A stretch of DNA of 64,000 bases. It comes from Stakelama marina. GTDB taxonomy: Bacteria; Pseudomonadota; Alphaproteobacteria; Sphingomonadales; Sphingomonadaceae. Location: assembly GCF_018122655.1 (NCBI RefSeq), contig NZ_JAGRQC010000001.1:682001-746000 (forward strand), read 5' to 3'. Below, one piece after another: positions 50,729 to 62,843 of the stretch; position 1 is the first letter of the stretch; every line of letters begins with the position of its first letter. Made by a program: the position numbers and the translations under genes. Under the pieces are notes generated by a model. It was given only the letters and a program-made list of their open reading frames with translations, ran no database searches and was not told the origin of the DNA.

Positions 50729-51978
50729 TGATCGGCCGGCGCAGCTTCATCGCGGCAGCCGCGGTCACGCCGCTGCTTTGGCGAGCAGGGGGCGCCGCCG
50801 CGTCCGAAATCGACACGTCCGATCTGAGCGACATTACCGGCGGTGCAAAGCCGATCGGCCGCGAGGAACGCGCGGCACGGATCGCGCGGGCGCAGAGGCT
50901 GATGCGGGCGAACGGTATCGGCTCGGTCCTGATCGAGCCGGGATCGTCGATGATCTATTTTTCCGGCGTTGAATGGTGGCGCAGCGAAAGGCTGACCGCG
51001 CTCGTCCTGCCGGTCGAAGGCGATCCGTGCATCGTCACGCCGTTTTTCGAAGCGCCCTCGGTCAGGGAATCGCTCGGGATCGAGGCAGATATCCGTGTCT
51101 GGCAGGAGGATCAGGACCCGCTGAAGCTCGTTGCCGGCTTCCTGAAGGAGCGGGGGCTGGCGAACAGGCCGATCGGGATCGAACAGACCGTGCGCTATTT
51201 CGCGGTCAATGGGCTGCAACATGCGCTGCCAGACGCGGATATCGTCTCTGCAGCGCGCGTCGTCCGGGCGGTCAGGATGCGCAAGACGCCCGCTGAAATC
51301 GCGCTGATGCAGCTCGCCACCGATGTCACCATCGCCGCCTATCGCTGGACCTATCCGCGCGTCGAGGCCGGGATGACCGCGCAGCAGGTTTCGGCGATGA
51401 TGAGCGCGGCGACGCGCAAACTCGGAGGCTCGGTGGAGTTCAGCATGGTGCTGCTGAACGAAGCGTCTGCCTATCCGCACGGGTCGAAACAACCGCAAAG
51501 GGTCGCCGATGGCGGCGTTGTGCTGATGGACTGCGGCTGTACGGTACAGGGATATCAGTCGGACGTGTCGCGCACCTGGGTGCATGGAACCGCCTCGACC
51601 GAACAGCGCAAGATATGGGACACCGTGCACCAAGGGCAGCAGATCGCGTTTCAGGCGGCGACGCTGGGCTCCCCCGCCGGCAGCATCGACGACAAGGTCC
51701 GCGCCTATTACGAATCGCTCGGATACGGACCGGGTTATGCGCTTCCGGGTCTGTCGCACCGTACGGGCCACGGGATCGGGCTGGACGGGCATGAACCGGT
51801 GAACCTCGTCCACGGCGAAGACGAGCCGCTCGACATCGGTATGTGTTTTTCCGACGAACCGGGCATCTATCTGCCCGGCAAGTTCGGCGTGCGGCTGGAG
51901 GATTGTTTCCACATGACCGAAGCCGGCCCGAAATTCTTCAGCGAACCGCCGCCCAGCCTCGACCAGCCGATGGGTTGA
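50725..51978 (+). CDS. Xaa-Pro peptidase family (M24) protein with Tat-like signal
   Basis: 417 residues. GRRSFIAAAAVTPLLW and AGGAAAS form a twin-arginine signal, so it is exported folded. A creatinase-like N-domain (about 45-190) precedes the pita-bread catalytic domain. All five metal ligands are visible: the two Asp of MDCGC and QSDVSRT, His in HRTGHGIG, Glu in SDEPGIY and Glu in RLEDCF. It cleaves proline dipeptides or similar, in the periplasm. It is coupled to the DctA-like carrier, so the operon may degrade a peptide and import the acidic product. Start ATG 50725. Confidence 0.9.
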   Translation: MMIGRRSFIAAAAVTPLLWRAGGAAASEIDTSDLSDITGGAKPIGREERAARIARAQRLMRANGIGSVLIEPGSSMIYFSGVEWWRSERLTALVLPVEGDPCIVTPFFEAPSVRESLGIEADIRVWQEDQDPLKLVAGFLKERGLANRPIGIEQTVRYFAVNGLQHALPDADIVSAARVVRAVRMRKTPAEIALMQLATDVTIAAYRWTYPRVEAGMTAQQVSAMMSAATRKLGGSVEFSMVLLNEASAYPHGSKQPQRVADGGVVLMDCGCTVQGYQSDVSRTWVHGTASTEQRKIWDTVHQGQQIAFQAATLGSPAGSIDDKVRAYYESLGYGPGYALPGLSHRTGHGIGLDGHEPVNLVHGEDEPLDIGMCFSDEPGIYLPGKFGVRLEDCFHMTEAGPKFFSEPPPSLDQPMG

Positions 51979-51981
51979 GCC

Positions 51982-52653
51982 GTGTACGCTCCAGCCGAAC
52001 TCAATGCGCGAGGGGCGATCTGCGCGCCATCATTTCTTCCGCCGGAAGAGATAGAGGAGTTCGTAAAAATCTTCGCTGCGCGGGAGGCTGCTCGGCCCGG
52101 AGAAAGGCTGGAGGTCAAGTCAGTTGCTGACAGGCCACAGATCGCGCGCGTTACTAGTCTGTTGCGAAAATATCTGGGAGAAAGCGCTCGCCCGGTTCGG
52201 GTGATTGCCTTCGACAAGCACTCGCAGAACAACTGGTTCCTGTCATGGCATCAGGACCGCACGATCGAGGTGAAGCGGCGAGCGGAAGTTGAAGATTACG
52301 GTCCGTGGACACGCAAACAGGGCCGTTTGCACGTCTCACCCCCCTTCGCGGTTATCGAAAGAATGTTGACAGTACGGATGCACGTGGACGCTGTTGATGA
52401 AGCCAACGCACCGCTGTTGATTGCGCCTGGTTCGCACAAGGCTGGTGTGATTTTGGAAACCCAGATTTCGTCGGTTGTCGATCGGTGTGGCGTGCAGACA
52501 TGTCTCGCCGAGGCCGGAGACATATGGATCTATTCAACACCCATTCTGCACGCATCGAAGCGTGCCGTCGGGCAACGGCGGCGACGGGTGCTCCAGATTG
52601 ACTATGCAGCTTTTGACCTACCGGCCGGACTGGAATGGGCTGCCGACGACTGA
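51982..52653 (+). CDS. PhyH-type Fe(II)/2-oxoglutarate dioxygenase
   Basis: 223 residues. The iron facial triad is visible: SWHQDRT (His and Asp of HxD) and the distal His in TPILHASKRA. The 2-oxoglutarate-binding Arg is probably in QRRRRVLQIDY. NAPLLIAPGSHKAG is the usual PhyH core. It hydroxylates an unknown substrate in the cytoplasm. The GTG start at 51982 follows the M24 stop by 3 bases. The DNA is less GC-rich than both neighbours and the codon choice looks different, which suggests later arrival. The next gene, alaS, starts 71 bases downstream. Confidence 0.85.
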   Translation: MYAPAELNARGAICAPSFLPPEEIEEFVKIFAAREAARPGERLEVKSVADRPQIARVTSLLRKYLGESARPVRVIAFDKHSQNNWFLSWHQDRTIEVKRRAEVEDYGPWTRKQGRLHVSPPFAVIERMLTVRMHVDAVDEANAPLLIAPGSHKAGVILETQISSVVDRCGVQTCLAEAGDIWIYSTPILHASKRAVGQRRRRVLQIDYAAFDLPAGLEWAADD

Positions 52654-52724
52654 CACCGCGCTCCAATTACCCTCATCGAAGCGTTTCGCTTGAGCAATCG
52701 GCGGTCCGCGCCTAAGTCGGCAGC

Positions 52725-55382
<2,658 letters not shown>

Positions 55383-55386
55383 GCCG

Positions 55387-57180
55387 TCAGGCTTCGGAAC
55401 CCCTCTCGTCGAGTTTCGTGCGCCTGAGCCGGGGTTCGCGGTCTAGCTTTGCCGCGTCCTGGATTGCCTTGCGCATGGCGTCGCGCTTTTCGTGGATCGA
55501 GGCGATCACGGGGCCCATCGCGACGCCAAGGTCGACGAGCACTGCCTCCGACAGCTGAAGCGAGCTTTCGAGCGTCTCCGGCACGGCATCGGTGGCGCCC
55601 GCGCGGTAGAGTTCGGCCGCGTGGTTCCAGTCGCGTGCACGCGCGATGATCGGAATATTGGGTACCCAGCCGCGCACGCGCTTGGTCAGGTGGACCGATA
55701 GCACCGGTTCGTCCATCGTCAGGATCAGCGCATCGGCACGGCCGAGATTGAGCCGGTCGACCAGTTCGGAACGCGATACGTCGCCGAAGATGATCGGATA
55801 GCCTTCGCGGCGCGCGGCATTGACCGCGTCGATATCGGCTTCGACCGCGATGAATTTCTTTTCATGCGTCTGAAGCATGTCGGCGACGGTGCGACCGACG
55901 CGGCCAAAGCCGATGATCACGGTGCCCGGGCCTTCGCTGGTCACCTCGGCCTCTGGCGGCAAACTGTCCGAACGGCGCTCGATACTCCGGGAAATGAGTT
56001 GCCCGGCCTTGGCAAGCAGCGGCGTAATCGTCAGCCCGATCGCGGTGACCGTCGTCCAGAACGCGGCGGTCGATGGCAGGATCAACCCGGCGGCACTCGC
56101 AACGCCAAGGACGATCAGCGTCGTTTCGGACGGGCTCGCCATCATCACTCCGGTTTCCGCCGCCGTGCCGGTGCGCGCGCCGGTCAGCTTTACGAGCCCG
56201 GTCGTCACGGCTGCCTTTACCAGCATGACGCCGAGGATCGCGACGAGCAGCAGCCCCCAGTTCATCGCCACCAGCCGCAGGTCGAGCCGCATTCCGATGG
56301 TGATGAGGAACACGCCGAGCGCCAGCCCCTTGAACGGGCCGGTCATCACCTCGACCTCCGCGCGGTATTCGGTTTCGGCGATCAGCAGCCCGGCGATCAG
56401 CGCGCCGACGATGGGCGACAGCCCAGCCGCCGCGGTCGCAAGGCTGGCGATGATGACGACGAGCAGGCTTGCCGCGAGGAACAGTTCGGGGCTTTTCGTC
56501 CGCGCGGCCTGGGCGAACAGGCGCGGAAGGACGAGGCGACCGCCGACGAACAGAATCGCGATGGTGATGCCACCGCGGATCAAAACGCGTGCGAGGTTCG
56601 ACCAGCCCTCATCGGCGGCATTGGGGGCGAGCGCGCCGAGCAGGAAGATGATCGGCACGAGCGCGACATCTTCGAACAGCAGCATCGCGAAGGCCGCGCG
56701 GCCCGACGCGCTTTGCGTGCCGGCTAGCGGAAGTACCAGCGCCGTCGAGGATAGGGCGAGCGCGAGGCCGAGCCCGATCGCGCCGCCCCATGCCTGACCG
56801 ATAAAGTACAACGCGACCCCGATGATCAGTCCCGACACGAGTAATTCGGCGGCGCCGACGCCGAATACCAGCGTTCGCATCGACCATAATCGCTTGAACG
56901 AAAGTTCGAGCCCGATCGAGAACAGCAGCAGGATGATGCCGAATTCCGCAAACGGCTCGATCGCGTGCGGGTCGGAAATGGTGACGTAATAGAGCAGCGG
57001 ATATTGGGGCACGAGCGCGCCGAGACCCGCCGGCCCGACGAGCAGACCGACCAGGATGAAACCGATCACCGGGCTGATCCGGAAACGGGCAAAGGCCGGG
57101 ATCACCAGGCCTGCCGCGCCGAGGATCACCAGCGCATCGCTGAAACCGCCATTTTCAAGACTGAACGCCATGGCATTCAT
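55387..57180 (-). CDS. Kef-type monovalent cation:proton antiporter with TrkA-N domain
   Basis: 597 residues. About twelve membrane segments (CPA2 family): IGFILVGLLVGPAGLG, FAEFGIILLLFSIGLELSFKRLW, GLALALSSTALVLPLA (the ion-site helix) and LLFEDVALVPIIFLLGALAP. A cytoplasmic RCK/TrkA-N domain begins GTVIIGFGRVGRTVADML around 420 and continues through VEADIDAVNAARREGYPIIFGDVSRSELVDRLNLGRADALILTMDEP. It exchanges K+ or Na+ for H+ under nucleotide control; the KefB/C glutathione site is not obvious. It diverges from the monooxygenase-like gene. Confidence 0.93.
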   Translation of the reverse strand: MNAMAFSLENGGFSDALVILGAAGLVIPAFARFRISPVIGFILVGLLVGPAGLGALVPQYPLLYYVTISDPHAIEPFAEFGIILLLFSIGLELSFKRLWSMRTLVFGVGAAELLVSGLIIGVALYFIGQAWGGAIGLGLALALSSTALVLPLAGTQSASGRAAFAMLLFEDVALVPIIFLLGALAPNAADEGWSNLARVLIRGGITIAILFVGGRLVLPRLFAQAARTKSPELFLAASLLVVIIASLATAAAGLSPIVGALIAGLLIAETEYRAEVEVMTGPFKGLALGVFLITIGMRLDLRLVAMNWGLLLVAILGVMLVKAAVTTGLVKLTGARTGTAAETGVMMASPSETTLIVLGVASAAGLILPSTAAFWTTVTAIGLTITPLLAKAGQLISRSIERRSDSLPPEAEVTSEGPGTVIIGFGRVGRTVADMLQTHEKKFIAVEADIDAVNAARREGYPIIFGDVSRSELVDRLNLGRADALILTMDEPVLSVHLTKRVRGWVPNIPIIARARDWNHAAELYRAGATDAVPETLESSLQLSEAVLVDLGVAMGPVIASIHEKRDAMRKAIQDAAKLDREPRLRRTKLDERGSEA

Positions 57181-57213
57181 CTAAGCGGTAAAATGGTGCA
57201 TTGTCATGTCGCA

Positions 57214-58425
57214 ATGGCCGATATCGACACTGACCTGTGTATCGTCGGCGGCGGTCCTGCCGGGATGGTCGCCGGGCTGTTGTTCGCGCGTGCCGGCGTG
57301 CGGACGATGGTGCTGGAAAAGCATGGCGACTTCCTGCGCGACTTTCGCGGCGACACGGTTCACCCCTCGACGCTTGCGATATTCCACGAACTCGGGTTGC
57401 TCGACGAATTGCTAGAGCGCCCGCATCAGCGCGTGGACAGGATCGGCGCGCGCATTGCGGGCGAGCAGTTGCAGCTCGTCGATTTCACCCGTCTTCCGGT
57501 TCCCGCACCCTATATCGCGCTGATGCCGCAATGGCATTTTCTCGATTTCGTCGCGGACGTCGCGCAGCGCTATCCTAACTTTACGCTGCACCAGTCATGC
57601 GAGGCGACGGGGCTGGTCGCAGGGGCGGGCAGGGCCGCAGGCGTTCGGACGACCGACGGCGAGGTACGTAGCAGGCTGGTGCTCGCCGCCGACGGCCGCC
57701 ATTCGACCATTCGTGGCGAGGTGGATCTTCCGTCGAAAACGATCGGGGCGCCGATGGATGTATTCTGGTTCCGCCTTCCCAAGACACGGCAGCCCGAAAA
57801 TGATTCGATGGGGGTGTTCGAAACCGGGCGTATCTTCGTTCTGATCGACCGCGGTGATTATTGGCAATGCGCCTTCGTATTCCCGAAGGGTTCCGCCGAC
57901 GGAATCCGGGGCAAGGGTCTCGACAGTTTTCGCGAGCGTGTCCGGTCGGTCGGCCCCGAGACGGCGGAAGCGGCCCATGCGATCACAAGCTGGGACGACA
58001 TCAAGCTGTTGACCGTGACGGTCGACCGGCTCGAAAAATGGCACAGGCCGGGGCTTCAGATCATCGGGGATGCCGCGCATGCAATGTCGCCGATCGGCGG
58101 CGTCGGCATCAACCTTGCCGTGCAGGACGCGGTCGCCGCGGCGAATGCGTTGGCCGGACCGATGGCGGCGGGTGATGATCCCGATCCGCTGCTGCACGAG
58201 ATCGAGGAGCGGCGCATGCTGCCGACACGGCTTACCCAGGCGATGCAAAAGACAATTCAGGACCGCGTGATTGCGCCGTTGCTCGAAGGCGGCACACCGC
58301 TCGAACGACCGCCGCTGATCGCGCGTGCGATCGACCGCGTCGCGGCGCTGCGCCGTATTCCGGCGCGGGTGATAGGGCTTGGGTTCAGGCCGGAGCATGT
58401 CCGTTCGCCTGAGGCGAAGCGGTGA
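57214..58425 (+). CDS. FAD-dependent aromatic-hydroxylase family (PHBH-type) oxidoreductase
   Basis: 403 residues. TDLCIVGGGPAGMVAGLLFARAGVRTMVLEKHGDFLRDFRGDTVHPSTLAIF is the FAD site, VLAADGRHSTIR the DG motif, and IIGDAAHAMSPIGGVGINLAVQDAVAAANAL the second FAD motif. These make it a group A flavoprotein monooxygenase. Substrates of relatives range from p-hydroxybenzoate to ubiquinone intermediates (UbiH family), and this one is not assigned. ATG 57214 gives the expected N-terminus; an ATG at 57193 is also in frame. A repeat-rich gap follows and separates it from icd. Confidence 0.88.
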   Translation: MADIDTDLCIVGGGPAGMVAGLLFARAGVRTMVLEKHGDFLRDFRGDTVHPSTLAIFHELGLLDELLERPHQRVDRIGARIAGEQLQLVDFTRLPVPAPYIALMPQWHFLDFVADVAQRYPNFTLHQSCEATGLVAGAGRAAGVRTTDGEVRSRLVLAADGRHSTIRGEVDLPSKTIGAPMDVFWFRLPKTRQPENDSMGVFETGRIFVLIDRGDYWQCAFVFPKGSADGIRGKGLDSFRERVRSVGPETAEAAHAITSWDDIKLLTVTVDRLEKWHRPGLQIIGDAAHAMSPIGGVGINLAVQDAVAAANALAGPMAAGDDPDPLLHEIEERRMLPTRLTQAMQKTIQDRVIAPLLEGGTPLERPPLIARAIDRVAALRRIPARVIGLGFRPEHVRSPEAKR

Positions 58426-58440
58426 ATTGGCCCGGTCGCT

Positions 58441-58621
58441 CCATCTCCCCTTGTGGAAGAGGGATGCGTAGACTTGGCAGCTTGCTGCCTTAGTCGAAGC
58501 CGGGTGAGGGGTGGTGATTGCCCGGCAATCTTGCCGAGCTGCGCTCCGCTCACCCTCACCAAGCTCCGCTAGCCGTTCGCACGGCAGGCTTCGCTATCCT
58601 CTCCCATCGAGGGAGAGGATA
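58441..58621. repeat. Intergenic palindromic repeat element
   Basis: The gap between the monooxygenase gene and icd is packed with paired words: CTCCCCTTGTGGAAGAGGGA, GCAGCTTGCTGC, CGGGTGAGGGGTG against CACCCTCACC, and a perfect hairpin TATCCTCTCCC-ATCGA-GGGAGAGGATA (58595-58621). This arrangement matches the dispersed, hairpin-forming elements common between genes in sphingomonads. It holds no open frame. The last hairpin may end the convergent transcripts of the two genes. Confidence 0.6.
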
Positions 58622-58628
58622 GGTAGGA

Positions 58629-59855
58629 TCAGCCGAGACCCTGCTTCTTCATTTCGGTTTCGAGGTTCGCACGGATCGCCTCGAAAAACTGCTCGGTCGT
58701 CATCCAGCTCTGGTCGGGACCGATCAGGATCGCGAGATCCTTGGTCATGTCGCCGCCCTCGACCGTGTCGATGCAGACCTTTTCGAGCGTTTCGGCGAAC
58801 TTGGTGACATCGGGCGTGTCGTCGAACTTGCCGCGATATTTCAGGCCGCCGGTCCACGCGAAGATCGACGCGATCGGATTGGTCGAGGTCGCCTTGCCCT
58901 GCTGGTGCTGGCGATAATGGCGCGTAACCGTGCCGTGCGCCGCCTCGGCCTCGATCGTCTTGCCGTCGGGCGTCATCAGCACCGAGGTCATCAGGCCCAG
59001 CGAACCGAAGCCCTGCGCGACCTGGTCGGACTGCACGTCGCCGTCATAGTTCTTGCAGGCCCAGACGAATTCGCCGTGCCACTTGAGCGCGGAGGCGACC
59101 ATGTCGTCGATCAGGCGGTGCTGATATTCGATGCCGGCTTCCTTGAACTTGTCCTCGAATTCGCTCTCGAACACTTCCTGGAAGATGTCCTTGAAGCGAC
59201 CGTCATAGGCTTTGAGGATGGTGTTCTTGGTCGACAGATAGACCGGCCATTTACGCTGCAGGCCATAGTTCATCGAGGCGCGCGCGAAATCGCGGATCGA
59301 GCCGTCGAGATTGTACATGCCCATCGCGACGCCGGCATCGGGGAAGTCGAACACTTCCTCCTCGATCACCGCACCGTCCTTGCCTTCCCACTTCATGGTC
59401 AGCTTGCCGGCGCCCGGCACCTTGAAGTCGGTCGCCTTGTACTGGTCGCCGAATGCGTGGCGGCCGACGACGATCGGCTTGGTCCAGCCGGGGACGAGCC
59501 GCGGGACGTTCGACATCACGATCGGTTCGCGGAAGACGACGCCGCCCAGGATGTTGCGGATCGTGCCGTTCGGCGAGCGCCACATCTTCTTCAGGCCGAA
59601 TTCCTCGACGCGCGCCTCATCGGGGGTGATCGTCGCGCACTTGACGCCGACGCCGTGCTTCTTGATCGCGTTCGCCGCATCGACCGTGATCTGGTCGTCG
59701 GTCTCGTCGCGCTTCTGCACGGACAGGTCGTAATATTCGAGGCCGATGTCGAGATACGGTTTGATAAGGCGCTCGCGAATCCATTCCCAGATAATCCGGG
59801 TCATCTCGTCGCCGTCGATCTCCACGACGGGGTTTTTCACCTTGATCTTGGCCAT
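58629..59855 (-). CDS. icd: NADP-dependent isocitrate dehydrogenase
   Basis: 408 residues. Start [53 protein letters not shown] is the eukaryote-like type II IDH family, and the substrate motif [12 protein letters not shown] follows. The metal-binding Asp pair lies in [13 protein letters not shown] and [21 protein letters not shown], and the NADP site is [14 protein letters not shown]. It converts isocitrate to 2-oxoglutarate in the TCA cycle and is the main NADPH source. ATG 59855 fits this N-terminus; the frame continues to 59909 without family similarity. Confidence 0.97.
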   Translation of the reverse strand: MAKIKVKNPVVEIDGDEMTRIIWEWIRERLIKPYLDIGLEYYDLSVQKRDETDDQITVDAANAIKKHGVGVKCATITPDEARVEEFGLKKMWRSPNGTIRNILGGVVFREPIVMSNVPRLVPGWTKPIVVGRHAFGDQYKATDFKVPGAGKLTMKWEGKDGAVIEEEVFDFPDAGVAMGMYNLDGSIRDFARASMNYGLQRKWPVYLSTKNTILKAYDGRFKDIFQEVFESEFEDKFKEAGIEYQHRLIDDMVASALKWHGEFVWACKNYDGDVQSDQVAQGFGSLGLMTSVLMTPDGKTIEAEAAHGTVTRHYRQHQQGKATSTNPIASIFAWTGGLKYRGKFDDTPDVTKFAETLEKVCIDTVEGGDMTKDLAILIGPDQSWMTTEQFFEAIRANLETEMKKQGLG

Positions 59856-60023
59856 AGTATCTCGCTTGTTGTTTGTCTGGTTGGAAATTGAGTTGCCTCC
59901 TACGGGCATGGCGGTGACCGATCAACCTTGCAGCGGTCGGCGCGCCCGGTCGGCGGCGATATGTTGGATTGAACGTCACGGACGGCATTGTGTTGCATCA
60001 GTGGCACAGCTACACCCAAGCGC

Positions 60024-60758
60024 ATGTCATCTCTCGATAAGCCCTCGACCACGACGACGACCGTCAAATGGCGTTTTCCCGCCGTCCATCCGGAGGGGCG
60101 CAAATATGTCCTGATCGCCGCGGTCGTCACCTTTGTCTTCTGGCTTGTGCCGTGGCTCGACTGGCTGACCTGGCCGTTGATCGGCGTGACGATCTGGGTC
60201 GCGACCTTCTTCCGCGATCCGGTGCGCGTGACGCCGGCGGGGGAGGGACTGATCGTTGCGCCCGCCGACGGCCTTATCACCATGATCCAGCGCGTTCCCG
60301 TACCGGTCGAGCTTGGTGGCGAGGACGGGCTCGGCGACGGCGAGCTGGTGCGGGTTTCGATCTTCATGAGTGTGTTCGACGTCCACATCAACCGCACCGC
60401 GATTGCCGGGACCATCCGGCGCGTCGTCTATATCTCGGGCAAGTTTCTCAACGCCGATCTCGACAAGGCCAGCGAGGAGAATGAGCGCCAGCATATCCTT
60501 GTCGAGGGGCATGACGGGATGCGCGTCGGCTTCACGCAGATCGCGGGGCTTGTCGCGCGGCGGATCGTCAGCTTCGTGAAGCCGGGGGACATCGTCGCGA
60601 CCGGGCAGCGGGTCGGGCTGATCCGCTTCGGCAGCCGCGTCGATGTCTATCTCCCCGATTCGATTACCTGTCAGGTGGCGCTGGGGCAGCGCAGCATCGC
60701 CGGCGAGACGGTTATCGGCCGCGCCGGCGGATCGGCGGTCACGGGCATCGAACAGTGA
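60024..60758 (+). CDS. psd: Phosphatidylserine decarboxylase proenzyme
   Basis: 244 residues, the short alphaproteobacterial type. [40 protein letters not shown] supplies the N-terminal membrane helices; [20 protein letters not shown] and RIRF-like [13 protein letters not shown] mark the active region. Self-cleavage is expected before the Ser of FGSR, leaving a pyruvoyl group. It converts phosphatidylserine to phosphatidylethanolamine at the inner membrane. The gene's stop overlaps the start of pssA (GTGA), so the two steps of PE synthesis are coupled. A 168-base gap upstream shows nothing else recognisable. Confidence 0.95.
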   Translation: MSSLDKPSTTTTTVKWRFPAVHPEGRKYVLIAAVVTFVFWLVPWLDWLTWPLIGVTIWVATFFRDPVRVTPAGEGLIVAPADGLITMIQRVPVPVELGGEDGLGDGELVRVSIFMSVFDVHINRTAIAGTIRRVVYISGKFLNADLDKASEENERQHILVEGHDGMRVGFTQIAGLVARRIVSFVKPGDIVATGQRVGLIRFGSRVDVYLPDSITCQVALGQRSIAGETVIGRAGGSAVTGIEQ

Positions 60759-61549
60759 GGCGCCCGCGCCGTAATCGCGTGGAGCGGGGCATTCCGCTTC
60801 GCGCCGTGGTGCCCAATGCGGTCACCGCGCTTGCGTTGTGCTTCGGCCTGACGGGCGTTCGGTTCGCGATCGCGACCGACTGGGAACGTGCGGTGCTGAT
60901 GATCCTGATAGCCGGCGTCCTCGACGGTATCGATGGACGGATCGCGCGATTGGTCCGCGCCGAAAGCCGGTTCGGTGCCGAACTCGATTCGCTTTCCGAC
61001 GCGATTTCGTTCGGCGTTTCGCCGGCGCTGGTCATGTATCTATGGGCGTTGATCGCGGTGCCGAAGGTCGGCTGGATCGTCGCGCTGCTCTATGCCGTAT
61101 TCTGCGCGCTGCGTCTTGCGCGGTTCAACGCGCGGATCGACCTGGAGGACCAGCCCCACAAATCGGCGGGCTTCCTGACCGGCGTCCCCGCACCGGCGGG
61201 TGCGGCCGCGGCGATGCTTCCGCTCTATGCGTGGATATTCACCGGCCTCGATATCTTTCGCTCGCCATGGCTGGTGACGCCGTGGGTCGCCTTCTGCGCG
61301 TTCCTGATGGTGTCGAGCTTGGCGACCTATTCCTGGTCTTCGCTAAAGCTGCGGCGCCATATCCGGTTCGAGGCGCTTGTCGTGGTGGTCATTGCGGGCG
61401 CGGCACTCGTGACCGCGCCGTGGCAAACGCTGACCGTGCTCACCGCAGGTTATCTGCTGACGATCCCGTTCAGCATTCGCGGCTATCGCCGGATCAAGCG
61501 GCTGCGCGCCGGTACGGCGCCTGCGCTGGAGCCTGTACCCGAGCCGTGA
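60755..61549 (+). CDS. pssA: CDP-diacylglycerol-serine O-phosphatidyltransferase
   Basis: 264 residues with about eight membrane segments. The CDP-alcohol phosphotransferase motif is complete: [27 protein letters not shown] (DxxDG...AR...G...D...D). It makes phosphatidylserine from CDP-diacylglycerol and serine, which Psd then decarboxylates. The GTG start at 60755 overlaps the psd stop. Its 3' end overlaps, in the opposite direction, the small SOS-linked gene by 56 bases. Confidence 0.95.
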   Translation: MRRPRRNRVERGIPLRAVVPNAVTALALCFGLTGVRFAIATDWERAVLMILIAGVLDGIDGRIARLVRAESRFGAELDSLSDAISFGVSPALVMYLWALIAVPKVGWIVALLYAVFCALRLARFNARIDLEDQPHKSAGFLTGVPAPAGAAAAMLPLYAWIFTGLDIFRSPWLVTPWVAFCAFLMVSSLATYSWSSLKLRRHIRFEALVVVVIAGAALVTAPWQTLTVLTAGYLLTIPFSIRGYRRIKRLRAGTAPALEPVPEP

Positions 61550-61727
61550 CGCGTTCGCGCGACGGCTGAATAGGCGGCAGCGGCGGCAGATGCAGATCCA
61601 TCGATGCACCGTCGCGAAGCAGCGAGACGATGCGCGACATTTGCGGCCGCACGGTCGTTACGATCGTCCACAGGGCGAGCGTCAGCCCACTGCCAAAAAC
61701 GAGAAATGCTATAATCGAACCCATCAT
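61494..61727 (-). CDS. Small single-helix membrane protein, putatively SOS-controlled
   Basis: 77 residues. One membrane helix at about 3-26 (GSIIAFLVFGSGLTLALWTIVT), then a short amphipathic part (VRPQMSRIVSLLRDG) and a Pro/Arg-rich cytoplasmic tail. AAGGAG precedes the ATG at 61727 (MMGS). An exact GTTC-N7-GTTC operator lies 91 bases upstream (61818-61832). Small one-helix inner-membrane proteins such as Caulobacter SidA are SOS-induced division inhibitors; this protein shares the layout, not obvious sequence. The 3' end overlaps pssA. Function is inferred only from architecture and operator. Confidence 0.7.
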   Translation of the reverse strand: MMGSIIAFLVFGSGLTLALWTIVTTVRPQMSRIVSLLRDGASMDLHLPPLPPIQPSRERVTARVQAPAQAPYRRAAA

Positions 61728-61817
61728 CCGGCTCCTTGCCTGCCGAGCTGCTGGAACGTGCCTGCCAAAAGCGATGCCAGGCCAATTTGTTCCTCGCCCC
61801 TGTTAGGAACACTATAT

Positions 61818-61832
61818 GTTCCATGTTCGTTC
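61818..61832. promoter_or_regulatory. Putative SOS (LexA) operator upstream of the small membrane protein
   Basis: GTTC-CATGTTC-GTTC is the same GTTC-N7-GTTC site seen at recA. It is 91 bases before ATG 61727. The neighbouring GGAAC at 61806 pairs with GTTCC at 61818 as a second dyad. On the plus strand the region also reads GGAAC-N17-CGTT (61806-61831). Confidence 0.7.
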
Positions 61833-61965
61833 CATCGTCAACGCTTGATTTGTTTCGGCGGTTCGGCTAATCGCGCGGCCTCAATTCCACATGGGAAGCA
61901 CATAAACCGGTGCCCCTTTCAGGGGTCATCGCCTCCCAGCGGACTAACCGGAAGGAGATATCCCT

Positions 61966-62820
61966 ATGGCGGCACCTACCGTCACCATGCAGCAGTTGCT
62001 TGAATCTGGCGCGCATTTCGGACACCAGACGCACCGCTGGAACCCGAAGATGAAGCCTTATATCTTCGGTGATCGCAACGGCATCCACATCATCGATCTT
62101 TCGCAGACCGTGCCGCTTTTCGCGCGCGCGCTGGACTTTATCAGCCAGACCGTTGCGTCGGGCGGCAAGGTTCTGTTCGTCGGCACCAAGCGCCAGGCGC
62201 AGCAGCCGGTCGCCGAAGCCGCGATGCGTTCGGGTCAGCACTTCGTCAACCACCGCTGGCTGGGCGGCATGCTCACCAACTGGAAGACGATTTCGGGCTC
62301 GATCAAGCGCCTCAAGAGCCTTGAAGAGCGCTTGTCGGGCGACACCACGGGTCTGACCAAGAAGGAAGTCCTTCAGCTTACCCGCGAGCATGACAAGCTG
62401 CAGCTTTCGCTGGGCGGTATCCGCGATCTCGGCGGTCTGCCCGACATCATGTTCGTCATCGACGCCAACAAGGAAGAGCTGGCGATCAAGGAAGCCAACA
62501 CGCTCGGAATTCCGGTCGTCGCGATCCTCGACACCAACGTTTCGCCCGACGGCATCGCCTTCCCGATCCCGGCGAACGATGACGCCAGCCGCGCCATCCG
62601 CTTGTATTGCGAGGCGGTAGGCATCGCCGCGACGCGCGGTGGCCAGGAAGCGATGGCGAAGTCGGGCGCCGATCTGGGCGCGATGGACGAGCCGCCGGCG
62701 GAAGCCGCGCTTGCCGAAGAGTCCAAGGCGAAGGCCGACGAGGGCAAGGACCCCGAGGCGAAGGCCGCGGCCAGCGAGCCTGAAACCGCCGCAGAGGGTG
62801 AGCGTCAGATCGACGCCTGA
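61966..62820 (+). CDS. rpsB: Ribosomal protein S2
   Basis: 284 residues. Standard S2 blocks: [79 protein letters not shown] and ALGAMDEP-like end. After the S2 fold (about 250 residues) it carries an acidic, Ala/Glu/Lys-rich tail of about 50 residues. It binds the 30S subunit. AAGGAGAT is an ideal ribosome site before ATG 61966. A hairpin CCCCT-TTC-AGGGG about 40 bases upstream lies in the leader and could be the S2 autoregulatory site. tsf follows in the same operon. Confidence 0.98.
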   Translation: MAAPTVTMQQLLESGAHFGHQTHRWNPKMKPYIFGDRNGIHIIDLSQTVPLFARALDFISQTVASGGKVLFVGTKRQAQQPVAEAAMRSGQHFVNHRWLGGMLTNWKTISGSIKRLKSLEERLSGDTTGLTKKEVLQLTREHDKLQLSLGGIRDLGGLPDIMFVIDANKEELAIKEANTLGIPVVAILDTNVSPDGIAFPIPANDDASRAIRLYCEAVGIAATRGGQEAMAKSGADLGAMDEPPAEAALAEESKAKADEGKDPEAKAAASEPETAAEGERQIDA

Positions 62821-62843
62821 GCCCTTTCGCCGAATTGACATAC

